In this document: positions 21,025-30,235 of the stretch, in pieces
How positions within the stretch are numbered: position 1 is the stretch's first letter
Layout: each line of letters opens with the position of its first letter
Assembly: GCF_002742385.2 (NCBI RefSeq)
Contig: NZ_MJBI02000001.1
Coordinates: 310,001 to 374,000, forward strand
DNA from: Macrococcoides goetzii
Lineage (GTDB): Bacteria > Bacillota > Bacilli > Staphylococcales > Staphylococcaceae
Direction of reading: 5' to 3'
Length of the DNA: 64,000 nucleotides
Notes under the pieces: generated by a model
Seen by the model: the letters and a program-made list of their open reading frames with translations, nothing else
Told to the model about the DNA's origin: nothing
The model's database searches: none
Program-made: the position numbers and the translations under genes

Positions 21025-21058
21025 TGAGCAGACATGAATTTTCATGTCTGTTTTTTTA
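21025..21058 (+). terminator. terminator of rpmG
   Basis: Hairpin CAGACATGAA / TTCATGTCTG followed by seven T residues. Confidence 0.85.
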
Positions 21059-21109
21059 TGTGCATTCCATTCTGTATGATATATTGTATAATATAAATGA
21101 GGTGAAAAA

Positions 21110-21676
21110 ATGACGATTAATTCAGATAAAAAAGAATTACGATTAGCGATGCTTGCGCAGTTAAAGCATAACCAAAATAAAACTGAAAAAGAAGATTCGA
21201 TAATACATACTTTTATTAATGAAGATGTATTTAGAAATGCGAATTCTATTGGTATCACGATGAGTATGGATCATGAATTAGATACGAGATGGTTAATAGA
21301 ATATGCAGTAGGTCTTGGTAAAAAAGTGTATGTCCCATATTGCGACTATAAAACGAAACAGATGCATTTTGTAAGATTTACTTCTAAAGAAGATATTGTA
21401 AAGGATTCATTTGGTATAGATATCATGAACCATCAGCAGGAAGTTGGTACGCAGCCAGAATTACTTATTGTTCCAGGTGTCATTTTCAATGAATATGGCT
21501 ATCGTATTGGATACGGTGGAGGATATTATGATAAATTTTTAAGTCAGTATACAGGGCAAACAGTAAGTTTAATCTTCGAACTTCAACTTGGTGAAGTGTT
21601 GATTGAATCACATGATATACCAGTTTCAATGCTTATTACTGAGAAAAGAATAATAATTAATGAGGACAATCAATGA
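21110..21676 (+). CDS. 5-formyltetrahydrofolate cyclo-ligase
   Basis: ATP-dependent enzyme returning 5-formyl-THF to 5,10-methenyl-THF, 188 residues (YqgN family). N-terminal KKELRLAML basic motif, and the C-terminal ATP/substrate motif GYRIGYGGGYYDKFL near residues 131-145. SD GAGGTG precedes ATG 21110. It overlaps the rhomboid gene by four bases; the yqgN-gluP-yqgQ-glcK order is conserved with Bacillus. Confidence 0.93.
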   Translation: MTINSDKKELRLAMLAQLKHNQNKTEKEDSIIHTFINEDVFRNANSIGITMSMDHELDTRWLIEYAVGLGKKVYVPYCDYKTKQMHFVRFTSKEDIVKDSFGIDIMNHQQEVGTQPELLIVPGVIFNEYGYRIGYGGGYYDKFLSQYTGQTVSLIFELQLGEVLIESHDIPVSMLITEKRIIINEDNQ

Positions 21677-23097
21677 TATCAGAGAAGTTTATATGGAAAA
21701 ACATCTATGAATATATAAAATATACTGATTATGATTTTATAACAACTTCAGAGGCATTGGATGATATATGGCTGTATAGTCGTAGTAAAAAAACATTAAA
21801 ACGTATAATACTCAGTAAACAAACAGCACAATCAACGATGTTTATGGTTCAGAAAATAATGGATCATCATGAAGAAATTGAGCATTTAGTAAGTCATCCG
21901 GTTGAACATTATGAAATATTGCTTATCAATCAGGAAATTCAAATCAATGAGATGCCTTTAAATATTAAAGTGATATCATGTCCGGATACTCTGTCAGTGA
22001 AACAAACACTAAATACACCTTTTAAAGCAATATCGAGTAAAACAAAGCCACAATCTGTCTCGTGGTATCAAAATAGAGTGATCAAAAAAAATCCGATAGA
22101 TACTGCTATGATTAAGTTTACACCGCTTACTTATTTATTGATTTTAATCAATATCATTAGTTTCATTGCAATGAATATTTGGCATATGACGCATAAAGTC
22201 GATACGCTCGTTGAAAAAGGTGGCTTAACGCATTTTAATTTTGTGCATGGTGATTATTACAGAGTGATATCTTCAATGTTTCTCCATTTTGATTTTCAGC
22301 ATTTATTGTTTAATATGATGTCACTATTTATTCTCGGCAAAATTATAGAATATTTATATCTAAAAAGGCAGTATCTTCTGATATATATTTGTGGTGGTAT
22401 TATAGGTAATTTAGTTTCTCTGGCATTTGATACGACTTCTATATCTGTTGGAGCAAGTGGAGCTATTTGTGCATTGATGGGTGCAGCAATAGCGTATATC
22501 ATCTTTAGTGGGAAATTTGATAAAAAATTTATTATGCAAATACTAATAGGTAGTATTATCTATCTTGCAGCAAGTTCTTTATTTGCCAATGTTAATAACT
22601 ATGCTCATTTTGGTGGTTTATTTGGCGGTTTGTTCATTGCAATGCTAATACATTTATATAATATGAAAAGTCAGTATTTTAAATGGATGAGTGCTGGTTT
22701 AGGTATTATAGTAATTTTGTTACTCTTTAATATTTTTTCTGAAAAAGAACACCATATTTATAATGAATTTGCTGCACAGGCCATAGCTGCAGGAAATGAT
22801 CAGGATGCGAAGGAAATTCTAACTACTACTATTCAAAAAGGTTATGATAATGACGAAACATATGTATATTATGGTTTGCTGAAGACAAAACAGGAAAGTT
22901 TATCAAACGGTATTGCTGAATGGAAAAAAGGATTGAACAAGTTTCCTGATAGCGATAAATTAAACTATCAGATGGCTTTGGCTATGCGTGCAATGGATGA
23001 TTATGATAGCGCTAATAAATATTTGAACAAGGCAATTCAACGCAATAGAATATCTTCTTATATAAAACTTCAAAAAGAATTTAAAGAATTCAGGTGA
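21673..23097 (+). CDS. gluP: rhomboid-family intramembrane serine protease GluP
   Basis: Membrane protease, 474 residues. A cytosolic N-terminal domain (1-150), a rhomboid core of six to seven helices (150-355) with catalytic serine S262 in GASGAI and catalytic H312 in NYAHFGGLFGG, and a C-terminal TPR-like domain (about 365-474). This three-part layout is that of B. subtilis YqgP/GluP, which acts with FtsH in membrane-protein turnover and Mg transporter control. The HFDFQHLLFNM loop near 205 is also typical. Confidence 0.94.
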   Translation: MISEKFIWKNIYEYIKYTDYDFITTSEALDDIWLYSRSKKTLKRIILSKQTAQSTMFMVQKIMDHHEEIEHLVSHPVEHYEILLINQEIQINEMPLNIKVISCPDTLSVKQTLNTPFKAISSKTKPQSVSWYQNRVIKKNPIDTAMIKFTPLTYLLILINIISFIAMNIWHMTHKVDTLVEKGGLTHFNFVHGDYYRVISSMFLHFDFQHLLFNMMSLFILGKIIEYLYLKRQYLLIYICGGIIGNLVSLAFDTTSISVGASGAICALMGAAIAYIIFSGKFDKKFIMQILIGSIIYLAASSLFANVNNYAHFGGLFGGLFIAMLIHLYNMKSQYFKWMSAGLGIIVILLLFNIFSEKEHHIYNEFAAQAIAAGNDQDAKEILTTTIQKGYDNDETYVYYGLLKTKQESLSNGIAEWKKGLNKFPDSDKLNYQMALAMRAMDDYDSANKYLNKAIQRNRISSYIKLQKEFKEFR

Positions 23098-23101
23098 AAC
23101 A

Positions 23102-23293
23102 ATGCAGTCATTTTACGATGTGCAACAGTTACTTAAACAATTTGGTATTATTATATATTTTAAAGATGAAAAAGACACGATTGAAATGATGAATCAGGAG
23201 ATAAAATCTTTACATGATGCCGGTATTATTACGAATGAACAGTTTGTGCAGGCACGTTTAATATTAAATCAGAGAAAGATGGGAAAATTATGA
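23102..23293 (+). CDS. YqgQ family small protein (DUF910)
   Basis: 63-residue helical protein of the YqgQ/DUF910 family, located as in Bacillus between gluP and glcK. It is proposed, on structural grounds, to bind single-stranded nucleic acid, but the role is unproven. Its stop overlaps the glcK start (ATGA), so the genes are coupled. Confidence 0.85.
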   Translation: MQSFYDVQQLLKQFGIIIYFKDEKDTIEMMNQEIKSLHDAGIITNEQFVQARLILNQRKMGKL

Positions 23294-24261
23294 TTATTTT
23301 AGCAGCGGACATTGGAGGAACAACTTGCAAGTTAGGTGTTCTTGATGAAACTTTAGAAATTCTTCATAAATGGGAGATTCCAACCAAAACCGAAAATAAT
23401 GGAGAAAGCATTTTGAAGAATGTTTATGATTCATTTATAGTTAACGCGAAACACAAAAATTATAATATGGAGGATGTTCTTGGTATAGGTTTAGGTGTTC
23501 CCGGTCCAATTGATTTTAAAACTGGTGTTGTTAATGGAGCGATTAATTTAAACTGGCATGGAAAAATCAATATAAAAGAACAATTTGAAAAGTTAAGTGG
23601 ATTACCGGTCTATGTTGACAACGACGCTAATGTAGCAACTTTAGGAGAAAAATTTAAAGGTGCTGGACAGAATGAACCTGATGTTATTTGCGTGACGCTT
23701 GGTACAGGTGTCGGTGGTGGTATAATAAGTAACAATGAACTTGTCCATGGTCACAATGGTTCTGGCGGAGAGCTGGGTCATTTTAAAGTTGATATTAAAG
23801 AAAGATTCCAATGCAATTGTGGAAAGAAAGGTTGTCTAGAAACAGTTGCAAGTGCAACAGGTGTTGTTAATCTATCTTATCATTACTATGCTGAACTACA
23901 ATTTCAGACAGTGATTGAAGAAGCGATAAAAAATAGAACATTACAGGCTAAAATGGTATTTGATGCTGCTAAAGCAGGAGATGAATTTGCGACATACGTT
24001 ATAAAGAAAGTTGCGAGAAATTTAGCGTATGCATTAAGTGTATTCAGTGTTGTAACGAATCCTAAATATATCATCATTGGTGGTGGTGTATCTAAAGCTG
24101 GTGATTTCTTAATTCAGCATATTGAAGATGTTTATCGTGAAATAACATTTACGCCTGCAACGCAAGGTACTAAAATTGTAACAGCGACTTTAGGCAATGA
24201 TGCTGGAATTATTGGTGCTGCAGGTTTGATCAAACAATATGTGAAAAAGGAGCAAGTATAA
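23290..24261 (+). CDS. glcK: glucokinase (ROK family)
   Basis: Phosphorylates glucose with ATP, 323 residues. N-terminal ATP site [11 protein letters not shown] (residues 6-16), ROK signature region near 130-160 ([17 protein letters not shown], then GELGHFKV with the sugar-contacting Glu and zinc His), and the zinc cluster [10 protein letters not shown] near 177-186. C-terminal [10 protein letters not shown]. Coupled on both sides. Confidence 0.95.
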   Translation: MIILAADIGGTTCKLGVLDETLEILHKWEIPTKTENNGESILKNVYDSFIVNAKHKNYNMEDVLGIGLGVPGPIDFKTGVVNGAINLNWHGKINIKEQFEKLSGLPVYVDNDANVATLGEKFKGAGQNEPDVICVTLGTGVGGGIISNNELVHGHNGSGGELGHFKVDIKERFQCNCGKKGCLETVASATGVVNLSYHYYAELQFQTVIEEAIKNRTLQAKMVFDAAKAGDEFATYVIKKVARNLAYALSVFSVVTNPKYIIIGGGVSKAGDFLIQHIEDVYREITFTPATQGTKIVTATLGNDAGIIGAAGLIKQYVKKEQV

Positions 24262-24572
24262 TGGCAATTATTGATGTAGTAGTAATTCCTTTGGATGGTA
24301 AGTCGATCAGTGTGAGTAAGTATATCGCGGAAATTCAAGTAATATTAGAAGAATTAAAGCAGCAGGGCAAAATCGATTATATGTTAACACCGATGAGTAC
24401 ATTGATTGAAGGAGAACTACACGAGTGTCTTATGGCATTAGAAGCTATACATGAGTCACCTTTTAAGCAGGGATTAGATCGTGTATGTACAAATATTAGA
24501 ATTGATGACAGAAGAGATAAAAAACGAAAGATGATTGACAAGATAGATGCAGTAAATAAACATCTGAAATAA
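24261..24572 (+). CDS. MTH1187/YkoF-type thiamine-binding protein (YqgV-like)
   Basis: 103-residue ferredoxin-like-fold protein of the UPF0045/MTH1187 family. Signature features are the N-terminal VVIPL strand and MLTPMSTLIEGE around residue 40. Family members bind thiamine-like ligands; the physiological role is unclear. It overlaps glcK by one base (TAATG) and ends the operon that starts at the folate cyclo-ligase. Confidence 0.85.
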   Translation: MAIIDVVVIPLDGKSISVSKYIAEIQVILEELKQQGKIDYMLTPMSTLIEGELHECLMALEAIHESPFKQGLDRVCTNIRIDDRRDKKRKMIDKIDAVNKHLK

Positions 24573-24573
24573 A

Positions 24574-24610
24574 AAATAAAACCAGGACAAAATGTCCTGG
24601 TTTTATTTTT
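24574..24610. terminator. bidirectional terminator (yqgV-like / yqgW-like)
   Basis: Hairpin AAAACCAGGACA / TGTCCTGGTTTT with A- and T-rich flanks, shared by converging genes. Confidence 0.85.
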
Positions 24611-24848
24611 AGTGATGTAAAATTGGATATCCGTATGTGAAGATTGTTGCTAGTGAAAAGAATCCAAATGATAAAGTAGCTAATAAGCCAAAGATAATGC
24701 CTAATACATTTTTAGATTTAACAGCATTTAATAAAGCTTTGATTGATAAGAAAAATACTGCTAACATTAAAAGTGAAAAGATATTTACACCAATATGAAT
24801 TTTTGTACCAAAGATTTCAAATAATTCGCCTGTGTTAATAAACGGCAT
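24609..24848 (-). CDS. DUF2759 family small membrane protein (YqgW-like)
   Basis: 79 residues, two hydrophobic segments (about 19-38 and 46-70). Matches the DUF2759 membrane proteins that sit before yqgX in Bacillus. Function unknown. GGGGG ribosome site lies upstream of ATG 24848. Confidence 0.75.
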   Translation of the reverse strand: MPFINTGELFEIFGTKIHIGVNIFSLLMLAVFFLSIKALLNAVKSKNVLGIIFGLLATLSFGFFSLATIFTYGYPILHH

Positions 24849-24940
24849 AACATAACCCCCATGAAATTACTTTTATTATCATTAATATTGTATAATTAAT
24901 AAATAACTTTGTCGAGTACATTTTTTAGGAGGAACTACTT

Positions 24941-25570
24941 ATGGATAAAATTAAATTACCTTTAGGTCAAATACAAACAAATTGTTATATTTTACATAAT
25001 GAATCTGAAATATTAATATTTGATCCTGGAGACGAACCAGAAAAGATTATCGATGCTGTTTTACCACTAGAGAAGAAAGTGATCGCTGTTATTCTCACAC
25101 ATACACATTTTGATCATATAGGCGCAGTAGATGCGATTTGTGAGCAATTTAATGTACCAGTTTATGTTTCGCAAGAAGAGCAATACTGGTTAACGGATAC
25201 GATTAAAAATGGGTCAGAAAAATTTAAGCAGTATGGTTTAGAACCAGTTATTGCGAAGACAAAACCTTTAATAATGCAACTTGGGCAGCAAACGATTGGT
25301 TCATTTACGTTTGATGTGCGTCATACACCTGGACATTCTCCAGGTAGTCAATCTTTTATATTTGATGACTTTGCAATAGTAGGGGATACCTTATTCAAGG
25401 AAAGTATTGGTCGTACAGATTTATACGAGGGTAACACACAGCAGTTATTAAATAGTATTGATCAACAGCTCATGACACTAGATGAGCAATTTATTATTTG
25501 TCCGGGACATGGATCCTATACGACAATCCAACATGAGATGAATCGTAATCCGTTTTTAAATGGCTATTAA
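24941..25570 (+). CDS. metallo-beta-lactamase fold hydrolase (YqgX, glyoxalase II-like)
   Basis: 209 residues. Full MBL motif THTHFDHIGAVD near residues 52-63, HTPGHSPGS near 128-136 (third-zinc His), conserved Asp in FAIVGDTLF near 145-153, and the C-terminal HGSYTT. Family members include hydroxyacylglutathione/bacillithiol hydrolases; the substrate here is unknown. Own AGGAGG ribosome site and strong downstream terminator. Confidence 0.9.
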   Translation: MDKIKLPLGQIQTNCYILHNESEILIFDPGDEPEKIIDAVLPLEKKVIAVILTHTHFDHIGAVDAICEQFNVPVYVSQEEQYWLTDTIKNGSEKFKQYGLEPVIAKTKPLIMQLGQQTIGSFTFDVRHTPGHSPGSQSFIFDDFAIVGDTLFKESIGRTDLYEGNTQQLLNSIDQQLMTLDEQFIICPGHGSYTTIQHEMNRNPFLNGY

Positions 25571-25600
25571 AAAAACCTTCCGTTAAGGAAGGTTTTATTC
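25571..25600. terminator. bidirectional terminator after yqgX-like gene
   Basis: AAAACCTTCC / GGAAGGTTTT hairpin overlapping the stop of the convergent DUF2626 gene. Confidence 0.85.
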
Positions 25601-25843
25601 GTGATGGCCAAAACTTGGCTCTAATAAGAAAGTTGAATAGTATGTGAATCCTACGAAACATACTACTAAGTATGCTGCAAAAATATACATATACATTCTT
25701 TCAGTTAATTTTAAGTAACCTAATAATACAAAAAATCCAGTTTGAGCAACGAAAATGAATGACATCATCGACATACCGCCAACGTAGAACATTACTGCAA
25801 ATATCGCTGTCCAGAATCCTAAAGTTTTAAAAACTTTATCCAT
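25595..25843 (-). CDS. DUF2626 family small membrane protein (YqgY-like)
   Basis: 82 residues with three hydrophobic helices; starts MDKVFKTLGFWTA, and carries the family's Gly/Met-rich YVGGMSMMSF. Corresponds by position to B. subtilis yqgY, just before comGA. Function unknown. GGGGG ribosome site precedes ATG 25843. Confidence 0.75.
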   Translation of the reverse strand: MDKVFKTLGFWTAIFAVMFYVGGMSMMSFIFVAQTGFFVLLGYLKLTERMYMYIFAAYLVVCFVGFTYYSTFLLEPSFGHHE

Positions 25844-26052
25844 ATGGTTATTCCCCCTATATTCAAACTCTTCATATCACTTATTATTATAAAGATAAGC
25901 ATTTAATAAGTAAACCTCTAATTTTGTAAAATCAATGGGAATAATTGGATTGATACGATTGTTTCATAGGAAAATAAATTAATGAAATAAAAATTCTGAT
26001 GGAAAAAAATAAAATAGAAGAAGTTCCCGATATTAATGTAGAGGAGGGATTT

Positions 26053-27021
26053 ATGGAAAAACTATTACATACAATATTGAATGATGCAATCACTAAAAAA
26101 ACTTCAGATGTACACTTTATACCCGCAGCAGATAATGTCATGATGAAATTCAGAATTGGGGGTAATATGTATGCTTATAATCAGTTAAATACTGAACAAT
26201 TCGAAAAATTATTATCATATGTAAAATTTATAACGCATCTTGATGTTTCTGAAAAAAACAGAGCACAGAGCGGTATATTGACCTATGAGAAGGACGAAAT
26301 ACTTTATAATATCAGAACATCGACATTACCGCATACGATTGGACATGAAGCTTGTGTAATGCGAATAATTCCAGCATTATTTAGTCAAAATATTTCAATC
26401 GAACAGGAATTATTATCTTTAATGCATAAAGGAAGCGGATTAATTTTGATTAGTGGTCCTACGGGATGCGGAAAAAGTACATTGATGTACCAAATGTTAA
26501 ATTATGCAGCGCTAAATTTAAATAAACAGATTATTTCGATTGAAGATCCCGTTGAACAGAGAATTCAAGGTATGATTCAAATCAATGTAAATAAAAAAGC
26601 TAATATAACATATCAGAACGCAATAAAGGCCATTCTTCGCTGTGATCCAGATATTATTATGATAGGAGAAATTCGTGATGCTGAAACTGCAAAACAAGTC
26701 ATCAATGCAAGTTTAAGTGGTCATCTTGTGTTGTCAACACTTCATGCAAATACATGTTTTGGTGCTATTCATCGGTTGATGGAAATGGGGGTAACAAAAG
26801 TTGAACTTGAGCAGTGTCTGGAAATAATCATTAATCAGCGATTAGTTAATACTACAACAAATCGAACACGTATTTTTGAGCAGTTGATAAAAAGCGATGT
26901 ACGTGATTATTTAAATGATAGAAAAGTTCAACATTATCATCCTTTATCTGAACAATTGCAAGTTTTGCATGACGAAGAAAAGATTACGCAGCTGGAGTAT
27001 GAACGTTATGCTTTGGAATAG
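26053..27021 (+). CDS. comGA: competence pseudopilus assembly ATPase ComGA
   Basis: GspE/PilB-type traffic ATPase driving the DNA-uptake pseudopilus, 322 residues. Walker A SGPTGCGKST near residue 133, Asp box/Walker B DPDIIMIGEIRD near 194, His box LVLSTLHAN near 220. ATG 26053 is picked because GAGGAGGGA lies just upstream; the longer frame from 25999 has no ribosome site. The family tetracysteine zinc motif is not evident here. It overlaps comGB. First gene of comGABCDEFG. Confidence 0.95.
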   Translation: MEKLLHTILNDAITKKTSDVHFIPAADNVMMKFRIGGNMYAYNQLNTEQFEKLLSYVKFITHLDVSEKNRAQSGILTYEKDEILYNIRTSTLPHTIGHEACVMRIIPALFSQNISIEQELLSLMHKGSGLILISGPTGCGKSTLMYQMLNYAALNLNKQIISIEDPVEQRIQGMIQINVNKKANITYQNAIKAILRCDPDIIMIGEIRDAETAKQVINASLSGHLVLSTLHANTCFGAIHRLMEMGVTKVELEQCLEIIINQRLVNTTTNRTRIFEQLIKSDVRDYLNDRKVQHYHPLSEQLQVLHDEEKITQLEYERYALE

Positions 27022-28045
27022 AAACAAATTAAAAGTATATGAAGATGATTTTTTAATCCGCTTAAGTGAGATGACACAAAACGGCTTTACACAATATGAA
27101 GCAATTAAATTTTTATTTTCTCAATATGATGAAGTAAAATCTTCAGATAAGAAATTAGTATTAACTGCACTTGAACAAGGCAAATCTTTATCAGATTGTC
27201 TGAAGTTATTAAATTATAGTAATCATATCGTAATGCAGGTTCATTTCAGTGAATCATTTGGAAACGTTAACGAAACGTTAAAACATTGCTATGCTTATAA
27301 TCTTTCAAAACGGAAACTGAAACAGCAGTTTATAAAGACAATTCAATATCCGTTAGTACTTATCATTATATTTATCGCATTAATCATTACGGTTAATCAT
27401 ACTGTACTCCCACAATTTAAAAATATGTATAGTTCTATGGGTGTGACTTTAAGCAAAGAACTCATAATCCTTACAAATATACTATATACACTTCCACAAA
27501 TAATTATATATACAATAATACTTCTCATTTTTCTTATACTTTATTATTTTCTTATTTTTAAAAAATCCAATATTAAAAATCAACTTTATACCATTAAAAA
27601 AATTCCGATTATTAATCAACTGTTTCGTTTATTTATAACTTATCGTGTAAGTGCTGAACTTTCATTCTTTTTAAGTAATGGTGTCATGATGAAAAACGTC
27701 ATCTCAATTTTAGAAGGTCAAAAGAATGATCAAACGTTAAGTTATATTGCAGCTTGCATTAACCAGGAATTGATCAAAGGTGAAGCACTTCCAGATGCAG
27801 TTTCTAAATTGCAGTTATTTGAAAAGTCTATGATTCAATTTATCCAGCATGGCGAGAAGAATTCGAAGTTAGATAGAGAACTCGAATATTATAGCCAGTA
27901 CGTCTTTAAAAAATTTGAACTGAAAATTTTCAAATTGATTAAAAGTATCCAGCCAATCATCTTTATTGTTTTAGGATTATTAATTGTCGCAATGTATTTA
28001 GTCATTATATTACCGATGCTCCAGATGATGGAAGGCATTCAATAG
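27008..28045 (+). CDS. comGB: competence pseudopilus membrane protein ComGB
   Basis: GspF/PilC-type polytopic assembly platform, 345 residues, with hydrophobic segments near 112-135, 160-190 and 315-340, and the T2SSF repeats (LPDAVSKLQLFEKSMIQFI region). Start taken as ATG 27008 (GGAG ten bases upstream), overlapping comGA by 14 bases; an in-frame ATG at 26999 is too close to that site. Confidence 0.9.
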   Translation: MLWNRNKLKVYEDDFLIRLSEMTQNGFTQYEAIKFLFSQYDEVKSSDKKLVLTALEQGKSLSDCLKLLNYSNHIVMQVHFSESFGNVNETLKHCYAYNLSKRKLKQQFIKTIQYPLVLIIIFIALIITVNHTVLPQFKNMYSSMGVTLSKELIILTNILYTLPQIIIYTIILLIFLILYYFLIFKKSNIKNQLYTIKKIPIINQLFRLFITYRVSAELSFFLSNGVMMKNVISILEGQKNDQTLSYIAACINQELIKGEALPDAVSKLQLFEKSMIQFIQHGEKNSKLDRELEYYSQYVFKKFELKIFKLIKSIQPIIFIVLGLLIVAMYLVIILPMLQMMEGIQ

Positions 28046-28056
28046 GAGGAATAACA

Positions 28057-28416
28057 ATGTATAAATTTATTAAAACACATAGTAATCATTTTGTTCGATC
28101 TTTTAAAAATCAATTCAGTAAGAATGATGGATTTACTTTAATAGAAATGCTGCTTGTTTTGCTTGTTATTTCGGTATTGATCATTGTGATTATTCCAAAT
28201 ATCGCAAAACAATCTGATAATGTTCAGAATACAGGCTGTACAGCACAGGTGAAGATGGTACAAGGACAAATAGAAGCATATAAACTTCAGAATGGAAAGA
28301 CGCCAACGTCGATTAATGAACTTGTACCGGAATTTTTAAAGGAAAATCAGGTGAAATGTAAAAATGGTGATCCAATCAATATTGAAAATGGAGAAGCGGT
28401 GGCACAAAAACAATAA
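28057..28416 (+). CDS. comGC: major pseudopilin ComGC
   Basis: Prepilin, 119 residues. A long 25-residue leader precedes the peptidase site G25/F26 (DG-FTLIEM), followed by the 20-residue hydrophobic helix. Two cysteines (61 and 100) could form the ComGC disulfide. GGAGGA precedes ATG 28057. Needs prepilin peptidase ComC, not in this window. Confidence 0.93.
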   Translation: MYKFIKTHSNHFVRSFKNQFSKNDGFTLIEMLLVLLVISVLIIVIIPNIAKQSDNVQNTGCTAQVKMVQGQIEAYKLQNGKTPTSINELVPEFLKENQVKCKNGDPINIENGEAVAQKQ

Positions 28417-28834
28417 TGGATTTAGTTATATTGAATCATTACTTGTATTGTTAATCATCGTCATCATCATAATCATCGTTCCAGTTACAAAATTTGATGA
28501 AAATAAAGTAAAAGATGAAGAAATTAACGATGAAATTATTTCTTTATTAAATTATTATCAGACGAAATCTTATGAAACAGGTGAAGTTATAGTTGTATCG
28601 TTCCCACCTAAGAACGATACAATCTATATTCAATCCAAAGTTTTAGGGATTAATAGTAAATATATAATTAATCAAGGTGAAATATATGAAGGAAATAATT
28701 TAGCAAATAGTGAAATCATTTTTAAGAATAATGGAGTTAGAACAGGTGGAACGATTAAATATTATATTGGTGATACACTTTATCAAATCGTTGTACAGTT
28801 ACACAGAGGAAGAATACGAATTGAAAAAGTATGA
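28388..28834 (+). CDS. comGD: minor pseudopilin ComGD
   Basis: 148 residues, leader MEKRWHKNNNG, then FSYIESLLVLL hydrophobic helix: the type IV pilin-like N terminus. It overlaps comGC by 29 bases, with start at ATG 28388; no strong ribosome site, so coupling to comGC translation is likely. Minor component of the competence pseudopilus. Confidence 0.85.
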   Translation: MEKRWHKNNNGFSYIESLLVLLIIVIIIIIVPVTKFDENKVKDEEINDEIISLLNYYQTKSYETGEVIVVSFPPKNDTIYIQSKVLGINSKYIINQGEIYEGNNLANSEIIFKNNGVRTGGTIKYYIGDTLYQIVVQLHRGRIRIEKV

Positions 28835-29066
28835 TGGATTTATGCTGATTGATAGTTTTCTTTCTTTTTCAGTTGTTGCTTTAATTACTTTATCTTTATT
28901 GCCAATGTATTTCACATTATCTCATACTTATGAGCAAAAGAAACAATCTCTGGAAAAGTATCGCTTGGCATATGTAGAAATAGTCATCAATGAAAGAGGT
29001 GGTTTCATTGAAGGTGACCAGATCTGTTATAAGAAAGATAAAGTATACTGCATTAAGAAGAAGTAA
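28821..29066 (+). CDS. comGE: minor pseudopilin ComGE
   Basis: 81 residues from TTG 28821 (AGAGGAAG upstream): short leader MKKYDG, then FMLIDSFLSFSVVALI, a pilin-like helix with Asp at the +5 region in place of Glu. A longer open frame from 28710 has no pilin sense. It overlaps comGD by 14 bases. Two cysteines near the C terminus (DQICYKKDKVYC). Confidence 0.75.
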   Translation: MKKYDGFMLIDSFLSFSVVALITLSLLPMYFTLSHTYEQKKQSLEKYRLAYVEIVINERGGFIEGDQICYKKDKVYCIKKK

Positions 29067-29460
29067 CGGTTTCACGATGATTGAAATGATGATCAATTTA
29101 TCGATTATAATAATGATTATGAGTTTGTTACCGCTCATTTATATGAATATTTATCAATTAAGTGGAAAAAGCACAGATCATTTTGATGTTAATAATGCAA
29201 TGTTCCAAAGAGATCTTTATGAAGAACTAAGTAATGCCGACTATGTAGAAATAGTAAATAATCAGCTTTGGATATATACGGAGGATGATATTATACAATA
29301 TCTATATCACAAACAGCGTATCATCAGAAAGCTTAACCAAGAGGGATATATTATTATGTTAGAAGGAGTTAAAAATGCATATTTTGAAATACGTGATAAT
29401 GCAGTTTTCCTGTCTATTGAACGTTTCAACAAGCATACAATTACGTATCAAATCATCTGA
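29008..29460 (+). CDS. comGF: minor pseudopilin ComGF
   Basis: Probable start TTG 29008 (AGAGGTGG upstream), giving 150 residues; ATG 28990 is the alternative. Leader ends RRSNG, then FTMIEMMINLSIIIMIMSLLP, a canonical prepilin motif. The C-terminal part matches the ComGF domain (YLYHKQRIIRKL). Overlaps comGE and comGG. Confidence 0.8.
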   Translation: MKVTRSVIRKIKYTALRRSNGFTMIEMMINLSIIIMIMSLLPLIYMNIYQLSGKSTDHFDVNNAMFQRDLYEELSNADYVEIVNNQLWIYTEDDIIQYLYHKQRIIRKLNQEGYIIMLEGVKNAYFEIRDNAVFLSIERFNKHTITYQII

Positions 29461-29617
29461 AGGCTTTATCTTTCCATCTATGCTGATGTTGTTAATGCTT
29501 ACAATTTTCTTTTTAAGTTACTTTAGCACAAGATACATGTTAAAATTTAATACATTAGATAATCTTGAGCATTATTATTTAAATGAAATTATTGAAGCTA
29601 TTTCACAAAAGAAATAG
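29375..29617 (+). CDS. comGG: ComGG-like pseudopilus component
   Basis: 80 residues from ATG 29375, with a strong ribosome site AGAAGGAG six bases before. SSEGFIFPSMLMLLMLTIFFL forms an N-terminal helix after a basic stretch. The 86-base overlap with comGF is unusually large. Identity rests on being the seventh comG gene and on the short hydrophobic layout; sequence conservation of ComGG is weak. Confidence 0.65.
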   Translation: MHILKYVIMQFSCLLNVSTSIQLRIKSSEGFIFPSMLMLLMLTIFFLSYFSTRYMLKFNTLDNLEHYYLNEIIEAISQKK

Positions 29618-29625
29618 CTTTTTTT
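29593..29625 (+). terminator. terminator of the comG operon
   Basis: Hairpin AAGCTATTTC / GAAATAGCTT with T run; it overlaps the last codons of comGG. Confidence 0.85.
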
Positions 29626-29642
29626 AAATAGGGGGGGAAATG

Positions 29643-30149
29643 ATGGCAATCGTATTAATTGGTTTTATGGGTGCTGGAAAGACAACCGTTGGAGAATTAC
29701 TTTCTCGTAAAATGCATATACCCTTTATAGATTTGGATAAAGCCATAGTTGAATTAGAGAATCTATCGATTCCTGAAATATTTGAAAAATTTGGGGAAGC
29801 CTATTTTCGTAAATTGGAACACGATGTATTAAAAACATATATAAACAAGAACATTATCATAGCAACTGGAGGAGGTATAATTGAAAATCCGAACAATATG
29901 GAAATATTACAGCAAAATAATTTAAATATTTGGGTAGATGCGAACATTAATACTGTGTATAATAGAATTGTTGGTGATAATAACCGTCCCAATGCTCAGA
30001 ATAAATCGTTTGAAGAAATTAAAAAGTTGTACAACAGCAGAATTTCACGTTATAATGAAATCGCATACATCAAGGTCAATAATGAACATGATGTAACTTT
30101 AAGTGTACAGGAAATTCACAATCAAATAATGACGGATGATGAAAATTAG
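29643..30149 (+). CDS. aroK: shikimate kinase AroK
   Basis: Phosphorylates shikimate in the aromatic amino-acid pathway, 168 residues. P-loop GFMGAGKTT at residues 7-15, shikimate-binding DLDKAIVE near 32, FRKLE near 57, ATGGGII near 77. The lid shows NRPNAQNKS. ATG 29643 is preferred over 29640 because the GGGGGGG ribosome site ends at 29637. Next transcript is controlled by a glycine riboswitch beginning at its stop codon. Confidence 0.93.
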   Translation: MAIVLIGFMGAGKTTVGELLSRKMHIPFIDLDKAIVELENLSIPEIFEKFGEAYFRKLEHDVLKTYINKNIIIATGGGIIENPNNMEILQQNNLNIWVDANINTVYNRIVGDNNRPNAQNKSFEEIKKLYNSRISRYNEIAYIKVNNEHDVTLSVQEIHNQIMTDDEN

Positions 30150-30235
30150 AGAGAATGAGTGATCATCGCCGAAGGGGCAAGCTATATAAACTCTCAGGCA
30201 AAAGGATAATTTTCGGACGTAACCTGAAGAAATCA
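30148..30235 (+). ncRNA. glycine riboswitch (single aptamer) upstream of gcvT
   Basis: Conserved aptamer elements are present: GAGAGAATGAG stem, ATCGCCGAAGGGGCAAGC core, CTCTCAGGCAAAAGGA and CGGACG. It lies directly before a terminator and the gcv operon, so it should raise expression when glycine is plentiful. Only one aptamer can be recognised; many Gram-positive gcv leaders carry two. Confidence 0.85.

Noticed and set aside
25968-25988. SigH-like promoter (AGGAAAA then GAAAT) before comGA
   Set aside because: The spacing (nine bases between elements) is shorter than the usual 11-12 and the -10 half is degenerate, so I cannot support it.
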